From contig NZ_WSRO01000001.1 of the NCBI RefSeq assembly GCF_009769735.1, positions 372,001 to 436,000 on the forward strand: a stretch of 64,000 nt of DNA. The letters are read 5' to 3'. The DNA comes from Streptomyces sp. BA2. GTDB lineage: Bacteria; Actinomycetota; Actinomycetes; Streptomycetales; Streptomycetaceae. A program made the position numbers and the translations under genes. The stretch's first letter is position 1. Each line of letters begins with the position of its first letter. Below, piece by piece: positions 9,412-16,665 of the stretch. Below the pieces are notes generated by a model. It was not told where the DNA came from. It was given only the letters and a program-made list of their open reading frames with translations, and made no database searches.

Positions 9412-10395
9412 ATGCCTGTTCTTCACCGCACAACTGCCAGTTCTATAGCTGCGCTCACATCAAGCGCTCTCCTCCTGGGCATCGCACCCGCGGCCTTCGC
9501 ACAAGACGGCCCGTCCAATGCCGCCAGGGCGGCAGCCGTCGTGGAAAGGGCCACGGGCACGGGCGACGTGGCCATGAGTGGTCGGGGCGGATCACGTTAC
9601 GCGGCAGTGGTTGTCACCGACGTCCCGGACGGCGACTCGGTTACCGTCACAGCCCCGAAGCGGTCCGTCGGCGCAGTCGAAGCCACCGGCCCTGGTGGCG
9701 CCACTGTGAGGCTAGGCCTGTCAAGCACCAACACGGTCTCCGGGGTCAAAAGCACGGCGGGAACCGTGACGTATCCCGACGCTACCCCGTCCACCGACAT
9801 TGCGGTCCAGCCCACCACCGACGGCAGCGCTCGCGCTCTGGTGACGCTCAAGAGCTCCGCCGCAGCCACCGAGCAGCGTTTCCAGCTCGACCTTCCGGCC
9901 GGGACCGAGGCCATCGGCGATGGGCAGGGCGGGTACGCCTTCGTCCGCCAGGGCGGTGAGGGCGAGCCCGCCGCGCTGGTCGGTGCCATGGAAGCGCCAT
10001 GGGCCAAGGACGCTAACGGCAAGCACATTCCCACCAGTTACAAGCTGGAGGGGAACACTCTCATCCAAAGCATCAAGACCAACAGCGCCACGGCCTTTCC
10101 GGTTGTGGCTGACCCGAAGGTCTCCCTCGGCTGGTACATCTACCTGCGCTTCAGCAAGAAGGAGGTAAAGGAGCTAGCCGGCACCAAACTGGCGTACTTC
10201 TCAGTGGTGGCCGCCGCGATGGCCTGCACAAAGATCCCCAACGCCGTGGCCGCCGCTGGTTGTGCGACCGCGACGGCGCTACAGGCGTCGTCCCTGCTGT
10301 CACAGGCCAAGGACGCTGCGAGGGCCAAACAGTGCGTGGAATGGAAGGTCACTTACGTTGGCATCATCAAGGGCTGGAAGCGTTACAAGTGCTGA
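9412..10395 (+). CDS. Secreted polymorphic protein, copy 1
   Basis: A 327-residue protein. Residues 1-30 are a Sec signal peptide ending AAFA. Residues 31 to about 237 form a conserved N-terminal region shared with the proteins at 20211 and 47805, finishing in the marker TAFPVVADPK. The last 90 residues differ from both paralogues: YLRFSKKEVKELAG, an Ala-rich stretch, and cysteines in MACTK, AAGCA, KQCVEW and a terminal YKC. I recognise no catalytic motif. The layout, a constant exported part with a swapped tip followed by small genes, recalls polymorphic toxins or bacteriocin precursors; this is inference. The start is fixed by alignment to the paralogues, although the ribosome-site spacing here looks damaged. 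Confidence 0.8.
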   Translation: MPVLHRTTASSIAALTSSALLLGIAPAAFAQDGPSNAARAAAVVERATGTGDVAMSGRGGSRYAAVVVTDVPDGDSVTVTAPKRSVGAVEATGPGGATVRLGLSSTNTVSGVKSTAGTVTYPDATPSTDIAVQPTTDGSARALVTLKSSAAATEQRFQLDLPAGTEAIGDGQGGYAFVRQGGEGEPAALVGAMEAPWAKDANGKHIPTSYKLEGNTLIQSIKTNSATAFPVVADPKVSLGWYIYLRFSKKEVKELAGTKLAYFSVVAAAMACTKIPNAVAAAGCATATALQASSLLSQAKDAARAKQCVEWKVTYVGIIKGWKRYKC

Positions 10396-10420
10396 AAGGC
10401 ACCTCTGGAGGACATATCTC

Positions 10421-10630
10421 ATGACTAAGACACACCGGCCCGTAGTGAAGGACCTTGCGATCCTCCTCGGGGTATTCCTCCTTATGCTCGTGGCGGTCGG
10501 AACCATACATTCTTGGTCGACGGCAGTCTGGATGCTCCCCCTCATCCCGGCCATGCTTGCCAGCCGCCTCTTCTTCCACCACGGGTCCAAGGATCGCGCG
10601 GGCAAGACACGACAAGACCTGGTCAGCTGA
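10421..10630 (+). CDS. Small two-helix membrane protein, copy-1-specific
   Basis: A 69-residue protein with a GGAGG site about 10 bases before ATG 10421, only 25 bases after the secreted protein. Two hydrophobic helices: DLAILLGVFLLMLVAVG and TAVWMLPLIPAMLAS. The other two cassettes lack it; copy 3 has an unrelated soluble protein in the same slot. Because it changes together with the C-terminal tip of the upstream protein, it is a candidate immunity protein, which is inference from position only. Confidence 0.65.
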   Translation: MTKTHRPVVKDLAILLGVFLLMLVAVGTIHSWSTAVWMLPLIPAMLASRLFFHHGSKDRAGKTRQDLVS

Positions 10631-10657
10631 CACCCCTTGTTTTTGGCAGGAGTAGCA

Positions 10658-10948
10658 ATGTGTCCCCCCCTGCTGCCCATCGCGATAATCGCGGTTCTTG
10701 CCCTCTCGGAGGCTGTCGCGATCCGCCGCCGCTCAGGACGGTCCTTCGTACTCCTGGTGACGAAGGACAGGGTTGCTCTGCTGGTGGTAGCAGCCTGGTG
10801 GATATATGCAGTCTACGTGTCCATCCCCGATGGAAATCTATGCGGCGGTGCCCTGTTCGGCTTCCTGAGTGCCTGCCTGGTGGGAACACTCGTCGCGACT
10901 GCACGGCGAAGTATCGCCCGCCGACGCGCCACACGGAGCACATCCTGA
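10658..10948 (+). CDS. Three-helix membrane protein conserved in the cassette
   Basis: A 96-residue protein, about 90 percent identical to the protein at 21204. Helices: LLPIAIIAVLALSEAVAI, VALLVVAAWWIYAVYVSI and GALFGFLSACLVGTLVA, followed by a basic tail RRSIARRRATRS. AGGAG lies 6 bases before ATG 10658; copy 2 uses GTG at the aligned place, and one extra C here makes ATG-TGT the in-frame start. It ends the cassette and is followed by a hairpin. Function unknown: it may export, anchor or protect against the secreted partner. Confidence 0.7.
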   Translation: MCPPLLPIAIIAVLALSEAVAIRRRSGRSFVLLVTKDRVALLVVAAWWIYAVYVSIPDGNLCGGALFGFLSACLVGTLVATARRSIARRRATRSTS

Positions 10949-10978
10949 AACACTGACCGTTGCCCAGAAGCGAATCGA

Positions 10979-11011
10979 GGGCCAGCACCACACCCAATGT
11001 GCTGCTGGCCC
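10979..11011 (+). terminator. Cassette terminator hairpin, copy 1
   Basis: The stem GGGCCAGCA pairs with TGCTGGCCC around a loop of about 15 bases that can extend the stem. The same hairpin design occurs at 21523-21554 and, with another stem, at 47242-47271, always between the cassette and the convergent transposase. Confidence 0.7.
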
Positions 11012-11094
11012 TGAGTGTCCCCCCCAGAAGAGGGAGCGGTGTCCGTGTACTCGTCTGAGTGCACCACCGAGTACGCAGTTATGTGCACCACTGC

Positions 11095-11394
11095 TCAGGC
11101 CACTTCGGTGTCCCGCTCGATGGCCTGGAGGCGGTTCTTGAGTCGATAGCTGTTGCCGTTGATCGGGAGCATGAGGCGGAAGAGCGGGCCACGGGCGGGA
11201 AGGCTGTCGTGAGCGGATGCGGTGACCATGACGGCCAGGGGCATGCCGCGCAGGTCGACGGCCAGGTGCCGTTTGCGGCCGTTGATCAGTTTCCCGCCGT
11301 CGAATTCCACGTGTGCCCGCGCCGACGGTCTCGGCTCCTTTGTTTGCAGCCGTTGTCGTTGACGTAGCGAATGGCGTCGATCACGCTGCAGCGG
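11095..11394 (-). pseudogene. IS5-family transposase fragment of unit 1
   Basis: Pieces match the transposase at 46194: DAIRYVNDNGCK in one frame, then, after a deletion, FDGGKLINGRKRHLAVD and LRGMPLAVMVT. The first catalytic Asp region (ILDSQSV) and everything after the SLPARGPLFRL region are gone; the reading frame ends in an unrelated stretch, NGNSYRLKNRLQAI. It is dead and convergent to the cassette, as in the other two copies. Confidence 0.75.
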
Positions 11395-11800
11395 GGGTGC
11401 GGGCTCAAGGCCTGCGTGCGACGCCCGGCCCGTGATGGCGGCCTGGAACGTGCCGCAGCCCTTGCGGCCGATCTTCAAGCCTCCGCCGTCAGCGGCGCAC
11501 TCGAAGAGCAGGACGGCGCCGCAGGCAAGCCCGTTCCTCGATGAGAGCACAAGAGGAGCGGGAGCCGACCTCTTCGTCGGCGGTCACCAGGATTTCCCCG
11601 CCAGCCCGGTCATCAAGCGCCGCAAGGCCGTGAATGGCCTGCACCAGACTGCCGAGACGGCTCTCGATGACAGCAGCAACAACCTTGGCCGATGCGCCCG
11701 AGGTCTCAAGGTCACGTGATGGAGATTCAACATTGACGAGTGTCCTGAGGTCTTCGATCACCACGTCAATATCCACGGGAACCGCTTTGTGCTTCGTCAT
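11395..11800 (-). pseudogene. M20-family metallopeptidase remnant
   Basis: ATG 11800 starts VIEDLRTLVNVESPSRDLE, the N-terminal region of M20 peptidases (ArgE, DapE and carboxypeptidase G2 relatives). After ESRLGS it jumps to HGLAALDDRAGGEILVTADE, so the first metal site (HxD plus the GPGxxDMKG loop) has been deleted. After DEEVGSRS a frameshift leads to DGGLKIGRKGCGTFQ and GRASHAGLEPAP. The sequence then runs into the transposase fragment. The gene therefore lacks its metal ligands, its frame and its C-terminus. Confidence 0.75.
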
Positions 11801-12179
11801 GGCGCGAGAGTACGTGCCACCAGGTGGCGGCAGGACGCCGGTCCAGGCGCGCCTAGTAATCGCCAATGAGCCAGCCCCGATTGCCTCGTAGGGCTCGCTT
11901 ACGGCATGGCGCAACGAGCCACGCCTCAGATTTAACTGTGCAACAACCAACTTTTCGGCGGTACTTGATTCGTCACTCTGCCCTCCCCCTTTGTGCCAGG
12001 GCGTCGCCGGCGACTCATTCAGGAGGTGCAGTTTCAGTCAGCACATGTGGAGAGCTTTGCCCTTCCTGTGGCCAATGTGATCAAGTTCCGACAGCTGAAC
12101 GCCGAACGCGAGCGCTCGGCCGCTAGGCGTGCGTCGATGTATGGGAACGCACGACAACAGCGCTACCCGAGGAGGAAAT
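11801..12179. other. Intergenic stretch, no assigned gene
   Basis: A plus-strand frame from about 12030 to 12160 (AHVESFALPVANVIKFRQLN) looks coding-like but has no start, no recognised family and no continuation. It may be a gene fragment. The rest shows nothing I can support. Confidence 0.35.
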
Positions 12180-12380
12180 TTGAGACTCAAACGAATCGTC
12201 ACAATTGCCATCATGCTCACCGCCATCAGCGGCGCGCTCAGTGGCGCGACAGCCGCAGCGAACGAACGGGATTCGGGGGACCCCCAGAAAGAAATCACGC
12301 CGCCTTCCTTCATGACTATCACCTCAACGACCAAGTACCAGGCGCCTGCGGAAACATCGTTCGCGGAGCGCCGAGCGTGA
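12180..12380 (+). CDS. Small secreted protein (TTG start)
   Basis: GAGGAGGAAA lies directly before TTG 12180, giving a 66-residue product: a basic start (LRLKRIV), a hydrophobic core (TIAIMLTAISGALSG), and an Ala-rich cleavage site near ATAAANE. That leaves a mature peptide of about 40 residues with no cysteines. No family is recognised. The coding sense may once have continued, since another frame stays open to 12433. A strong hairpin follows at 12468. It could be an exported peptide or the stump of a longer secreted protein. Confidence 0.5.
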   Translation: MRLKRIVTIAIMLTAISGALSGATAAANERDSGDPQKEITPPSFMTITSTTKYQAPAETSFAERRA

Positions 12381-12467
12381 GGCCGCAGGAGTCCCCCTCC
12401 GAGATTCTTGAGCCGGCCAAGGCAGTCAAGTAGTTCTTGGTGGACCTGGGATTCACCGTGTGAGGTA

Positions 12468-12495
12468 CACCCCCGGCACTTACCTGCCGGGGGTG
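12468..12495 (+). terminator. Hairpin terminator
   Basis: A perfect 11-base stem, CACCCCCGGCA with TGCCGGGGGTG, and a 6-base loop. There is no U-run, as is usual for terminators in this GC range. It may serve the small secreted gene upstream and also the CRISPR transcript coming from the right. Confidence 0.6.
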
Positions 12496-12726
12496 CGCTG
12501 CTATCCGGGGGCGAGGTGGCGGCGGCCCCCTGGCGGGCTCTTCTCGATGTGTACTGCGTCTAGCCGGCCGCGCTGACGATATGACCGAACCGGTAGCCAT
12601 CGTCGTCTCTGCCTCCAGGGCGATACCGACACCGTCCCCGTCACCTGGACGGTGTGGACCAGAAGAGCCTGCGTTTCACGACGGCTGACGTTCCGCGCAT
12701 CCACGGACGCCCGGTGGGTCCTCCGC

Positions 12727-13066
12727 GGAGCATCCCCGCGGAGCGCGGGGCGCGGTTCGGCGAGTCGAACGGCGGCGTGCGCCGGGTCGAGCGGAGTAAT
12801 CCCCGCGGGGGCGGGGTCGACTTGCGGCTCCAGATCCTTCGTCAGCGCACTACCTGAGCATTCCCGCGGCCGCGGGAGCAACGCGAGGCCCCGTGCGGCT
12901 TTTGTCCTGACCTGGATCATCCCCGCAGGTGCGAGGCCGACACTCAACAAGAGTGGGCGTGGCCGAACCACGAAGACCCGGATCATCCCTGCAGGCGCAG
13001 GGCCGACCCGAAGTGCCGTTCCCCAAGGGGGTACTGGTGTGGAGCATCCCCGCACGCGGGGTCGAC
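12727..13066 (-). CRISPR. Degenerate type I-E CRISPR array, six repeats
   Basis: Repeats of about 28 bases lie at 12727, 12793, 12855, 12914, 12980 and 13041. On the plus strand they approximate GGATCATCCCCGC followed by a GC-rich stem and GGGGCCGAC. Spacers are 31 to 38 bases. No two repeats are identical, and the one at 12855 is badly altered. In the transcript sense (minus strand, same as the cas genes) the array directly follows cas6e and its first repeat lies inside the cas6e reading frame. Repeat decay suggests that the array is no longer renewed. Confidence 0.85.
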
Positions 13067-13870
13067 GATCTCGGCCGGCTCACCGGCTGGATGGGGGTGT
13101 GGCCCTCCCGTTCTTGCCTCGGGGAGCGGCGCGAGGGTGAGCAGTCCGCAGCCGTATGCCTTGGAGGGGCCGATGCCGGCCAGGAGGCGTTCGGCGAGGA
13201 CGGTGGGGTCGGTGATGCGTAGACGCCCTTCGAAGGTCACGGCGTTCATGACGACGGCGGTTTCCTTCGTGGTGATGGATCCCTTGGCGAAGGAACGGCG
13301 TTGACGGGTCGTGATGCGGATGTCGCGGGGTGGTTCGTTGTCCGTGCCATGGGTTGCGTCCAGGTGGGCGGCGACGGGGACGTCGAACCCCCAGAGCGAG
13401 GTGCGGGCGAGGAACCAGTTGAGCTGCGCTGCGGCGGTGCGGTGGCCGATGCGGAAGCTGCGCCTGTCGCCGGCGGTGATGCGTTCTTGTTGACGGGGCG
13501 TCGGTTTGTCGGGCCGGTTGGTGTTTTGGACCGGATTGGCGGTGAGGCGGAAGGCGAAGGTGCGGCCGGGGGCCAGTTGCTTTAGGAGTGGGGTGTAGTC
13601 GCGCACGGCGTAGTGCTCGTCGTCGGCGCCGGGCCATCCTGCCTGTTCGACGAGGTGGTTCCAGTCTGGTTTGTCGGTGGTGAGGACGAACAGCTGGGGG
13701 CGGTGGCGGTTGTCCGAGTCGAGCCGCCACAGGGTGCGTTCTTGTTCGGGCGGGCCGGGGAGGCCTCCTTGGACTGCGGCATGCATGGCGCGTGGGCTGG
13801 CAAGGAGGTTGCGGCTCGCGGCGCGCAGGGGGTTGATGCGGATGCGGGAGAGATAGGGCATGACGCTCAC
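12983..13870 (-). CDS. cas6e: CRISPR endoribonuclease Cas6e (Cse3/CasE)
   Basis: Cas6e cuts the pre-crRNA within the repeat stem and stays bound in Cascade. The protein has the double ferredoxin-like layout, a likely catalytic His30 in SPRAMHAAVQGG, and the Gly-rich C-terminal loop GIGPSKAYGCGLLTLAPL. GTG 13870 overlaps the cas5e stop; ATG 13861 is the alternative. The family normally ends soon after LTLAPL (about 220-245 residues). Here the frame continues about 45 residues through the first repeat (IVDPACGDAP is encoded by it) and into the second, so the usual stop has been lost. The catalytic core looks intact. Confidence 0.9.
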   Translation of the reverse strand: MSVMPYLSRIRINPLRAASRNLLASPRAMHAAVQGGLPGPPEQERTLWRLDSDNRHRPQLFVLTTDKPDWNHLVEQAGWPGADDEHYAVRDYTPLLKQLAPGRTFAFRLTANPVQNTNRPDKPTPRQQERITAGDRRSFRIGHRTAAAQLNWFLARTSLWGFDVPVAAHLDATHGTDNEPPRDIRITTRQRRSFAKGSITTKETAVVMNAVTFEGRLRITDPTVLAERLLAGIGPSKAYGCGLLTLAPLPEARTGGPHPHPAGEPAEIVDPACGDAPHQYPLGERHFGSALRLQG

Positions 13871-14664
13871 CAGCCCAGGAGGGCGAAGGGATCGTGGCCG
13901 CCGGTGGCCGGGGGCCGTGCAGGGTCGGGGGTAAGGCCGGTTGGGGCTTGGAGGTAGGTGTGGCGAGTTCGACGGGTGGTGAAGGTCCGGTTTGTGGGGG
14001 CGAAGGACAGGGGGACGTCGGCGCGGGCTTCGCCTCCTGCCGGGTCGTCGAGGGTGGCAGGCAGGCCGATGTGGGCGGTGTCGCCGTTCTGGCGACTCCA
14101 GCGTGCGCGTGCCGCGGGGGTGGCCTGCCAGGGCTCCGCTTGCAGTGCCTCCTCAAGTGAGCCGGTGCGCTGTCCTAGGAGCAGAGGCTGGGTGGGTGGG
14201 CAGGAGCGGCGGCCGAGGGCGAGGGGGAAGGCGGGGCGGCGTAGGGCGTGTTCGAGGGTGGTGATGAGGTCGCGGTGGCCTTCTAGGGCTGCGAGGAAGA
14301 CGGCGTCTTGGAGGTAGAAGCGATGAGTGATCTGTGTGTACTTGTGGGGTGAAGTGGGTTTTTGCTGCCCTTTGGCGGTGACGGCTGCGGAGAGGAGTGG
14401 ACGGCCGCGGTGGTCGCTGACGGTGTGGTAGTCGCGCAGGAGGCTGCCGGGCTGGTCGACGCGGATGCCGAGTCCGAGGCCGGCGAGGTCGTCGATGGCG
14501 GCGTGGCGAGGGCGGCCGACGGCGGCGGCAACGAGGCCCACGACACCGGATTTGGTGGGTTCGGGACGAGTCTCGCGGCGGTTGAAGTAGCTGCGGTCGC
14601 CCCATGACTGGAGTGGGGCGGCCAGGCGCAGCAGGAGAACCGAGGTGGGGGCGGGGGTTGTCAT
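13867..14664 (-). CDS. cas5e: Cascade subunit Cas5e (CasD)
   Basis: Cas5e binds the 5' handle of the crRNA in the type I-E complex. The N-terminus LLLRLAAPLQSWGDRSYF is the classic Cas5 signature, followed by RRETRPEPTKSGVVGL. At 265 residues it is a little longer than the E. coli protein (224), which is normal in actinobacteria. It overlaps cas7e by ATGA and cas6e by GTGA, so translation is coupled. No lesion is visible. Confidence 0.92.
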   Translation of the reverse strand: MTTPAPTSVLLLRLAAPLQSWGDRSYFNRRETRPEPTKSGVVGLVAAAVGRPRHAAIDDLAGLGLGIRVDQPGSLLRDYHTVSDHRGRPLLSAAVTAKGQQKPTSPHKYTQITHRFYLQDAVFLAALEGHRDLITTLEHALRRPAFPLALGRRSCPPTQPLLLGQRTGSLEEALQAEPWQATPAARARWSRQNGDTAHIGLPATLDDPAGGEARADVPLSFAPTNRTFTTRRTRHTYLQAPTGLTPDPARPPATGGHDPFALLGW

Positions 14665-15815
14665 GCCTTCTCCCGCACGGCTGCGGAGACGCGGGCCCGG
14701 AGCGTGGTGCGCAGGTCGGCGAATGTGAGGGGTTCGCCGAAGGCCCGGGTGAGGGTTTCGGCGGTGTCCTTGGTGAGGGGTTCACGGATGGTGAAGGTGT
14801 GGCTGGCTGCGCTGTAGAGGGGAGTGTCGCCCCATACCTGGGTGGCGGTGATGTGTTCTTCGGCGAGGCGGCGGGCGGAGTTTGCCTGGATGCCGACTTC
14901 GGCGGCGATGGGTTCTTCGAAGGCGGAGACGAGGTTGACGGGTTGGTCAGTGCGGACGATGAGGGCGACGAGGCTGGGGCGGGTGCGGTGGGCGAAGGAG
15001 TTCTGGCAGCCGGTGGGAGCGGAGAGCACGAAGCTTTCGATGAACCGGTCGAGCGCGGCGAGCGCGGCTTCGGTGTCGCCGCCGAGGTTGTCGGTGAGCT
15101 GGGCGAAGCCGATGGTGGCGTAGCGGTAGAGGGTGGCGGAGTTGAAGCCGATGGTTCCGATCATGCCGGCTCCGGTCTCGTCCTGTCCGTTCTGGTCGTC
15201 GACGGTGGTGAAGTAGTCGAACTCGAGCTGTGTCTCGTGGGTGGACAAGGCGTGTGCCACCTGTACGGCGGCGTCGACGTTGAGTTTGGGAAGGTCGGCG
15301 ACCATGCGGCCGAACAGGGCGACGCCCACGGGGTGGCCCGTCTCGAAGCGTTCTGCGACGGGCAGTTGTTTGACTGCTGCGGCGAGAGTCTTGTCGTCCA
15401 GGGCTGCGAGGTCGGTGGCGCGGTCAGTGACGAGGGCAGCCACGGCGTCGAGTTGGGCATGGCCATAGAAAAGGAGGTAGGCGGTGTCGCCAGCCTTCTT
15501 GCCCTGGCTGAGGCCGAGTTGGGAGAGCAGGGCGGTGGCGATGCGGCTGGCGTCTTTGTGCCCCAGGCTGGTGTTGCGGGAGATGCGGACGGTGAGTTCG
15601 TTGGTCATGCGCCGGGTGCGGGTGGCGCGCTCGGGCTCGGGGGCCTGGGCGTCGAAATGCTGGCGGGAGGCCCGTTTCCATGCCTGGGAGGAGACGCGGG
15701 AGCGGCGCACGCCGCCGTAGATGGCTTCCTTGGGGGTGCCTTGGTCGTCGCGGTTGGGGTTGGCGGGCGGGATGGTCTGGACGACGTGTACGTCGATATA
15801 CAGGCGCTGGGTCAC
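14661..15815 (-). CDS. cas7e: Cascade backbone subunit Cas7e (Cse4/CasC)
   Basis: Six copies of this 384-residue protein form the crRNA-binding backbone. Typical start YIDVHVVQTIPPANPNRDD, then GGVRRSRVSSQAWKRASR, and later FETGHPVGVALFGRMVADLP and EFDYFTTVDDQN. The length equals the family norm of about 360-390. It lies between cse2 (103-base gap) and cas5e (4-base overlap). No frameshift or missing block is visible. Confidence 0.93.
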   Translation of the reverse strand: MTQRLYIDVHVVQTIPPANPNRDDQGTPKEAIYGGVRRSRVSSQAWKRASRQHFDAQAPEPERATRTRRMTNELTVRISRNTSLGHKDASRIATALLSQLGLSQGKKAGDTAYLLFYGHAQLDAVAALVTDRATDLAALDDKTLAAAVKQLPVAERFETGHPVGVALFGRMVADLPKLNVDAAVQVAHALSTHETQLEFDYFTTVDDQNGQDETGAGMIGTIGFNSATLYRYATIGFAQLTDNLGGDTEAALAALDRFIESFVLSAPTGCQNSFAHRTRPSLVALIVRTDQPVNLVSAFEEPIAAEVGIQANSARRLAEEHITATQVWGDTPLYSAASHTFTIREPLTKDTAETLTRAFGEPLTFADLRTTLRARVSAAVREKA

Positions 15816-15918
15816 CGGGTTGCTCCAGGTCGTGTGAGCGCGTGGTTGATCGGGCTGTGGTCGGAGCGAGACGCAGGCGGGAGGTTCGCGGCCGGGCGGA
15901 ACGGGGGTGTGCCGTGAG

Positions 15919-16521
15919 TTAGTGGCCGGCTTGTGGAGCTGTGGGTTGCTGGGTCCAGCCGTAGTAGTCCAGGCCCCAGCGGCGGCGCACGTGGGAGCGG
16001 GGTGCGGGCCGGTGCCAATGGCGGACGTCGCAGATCAGCTGGTCGTAGTCAAGGGGCTGCTGGATGTCTTTGAGCTGGGTGACCAGGCCGAACAGCCGTC
16101 GCTGGAGCGTCTGCGTCGAGGGTGCGGAGAACGCCTGCTGGAAGCGGGTGTCGACGGCCTGATCACAGGTGTGGCTTTGGCTGCGGAGCCGTTGCATGGC
16201 ACGGCCGAGGCCGTATCCGGCGCGGTGCATGGGGCGGTCCTGGCCCTGCTGATGCAGCCCGTAGAGGGCGAGAGCGATGTGCTCGGCCTCCTGCTCGGTG
16301 GAGAACTTCCCCAGGCGGGCGGCGAAGTCGTCGATGGGGCAGGTGTAGAACGGGAACATCTCCAGCACGGTCCCGGAGGGATGGCCCAGGCCCCGGCGCA
16401 GCACCGCGAGGTCCTCCTCGGGCGGACGCTCGGCCGCATTGCCGCTTTTGCGGCGCCAGACGCCGTCCGCGGCGATGTAACGGTGCCAGATTCGCTGCTT
16501 GGCGGTGAGGGCTTCGGACAA
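15919..16521 (-). CDS. cse2: Cascade small subunit Cse2 (CasB)
   Basis: Cse2 forms the belly dimer of Cascade and stabilises the displaced DNA strand. The 200-residue, mostly helical protein carries the family pattern GNAAERPPEEDLAVLRRGLG near residue 27, the block FPFYTCPIDDFAARLGKFST, and the C-terminal LDYDQLICDVRHW followed by RRRWGLDYYGW. A gap of 144 bases separates it from the end of cse1, which is unusual because these genes normally overlap; either an upstream alternative start is used or the junction has changed. Confidence 0.9.
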   Translation of the reverse strand: MSEALTAKQRIWHRYIAADGVWRRKSGNAAERPPEEDLAVLRRGLGHPSGTVLEMFPFYTCPIDDFAARLGKFSTEQEAEHIALALYGLHQQGQDRPMHRAGYGLGRAMQRLRSQSHTCDQAVDTRFQQAFSAPSTQTLQRRLFGLVTQLKDIQQPLDYDQLICDVRHWHRPAPRSHVRRRWGLDYYGWTQQPTAPQAGH

Positions 16522-16665
16522 GACCGGGTCCAGACGTGATGAGGGGCGCTGTGGCGCAAGAAGGGGGGCGCTGGGATGCCCGGGGCCGGGGACAGTTGGC
16601 CCCGAGGCGGCGCGCAGGGATGGGTGCGGCGGATGCAGCGGAGCCTTGGAAGGGCTCCTCGTGGC

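Larger units (their letters stand above)
9145..11394. mobile_element. Mobile unit copy 1 (decayed; right end lost)
   Basis: The cassette-side end starts at 9145 with GTAGCTGTGCCC...GTGACGCTGCGTGAG, matching the ends of the units at 19941 and 49006; the preceding TCA would be the TNA target site. Order: leader, secreted protein, two small membrane proteins, hairpin, then a convergent transposase fragment. The opposite inverted end, and the DUF6192-type and RacP-like genes present in the third copy, are absent. The transposase fragment instead runs into a broken M20 peptidase gene at about 11395. Confidence 0.75.

Noticed and set aside
12600..12726. A seventh CRISPR repeat about 61 bases left of the repeat at 12727
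   Set aside because: The expected position, around 12666, does not show the GGGG/CCCC stem or the ATCATCCCC core.
14604..15917. A 437-codon plus-strand open frame opposite cas7e
   Set aside because: Gly/Val/Asp-rich shadow frame without motifs; cas7e on the other strand is unmistakable.
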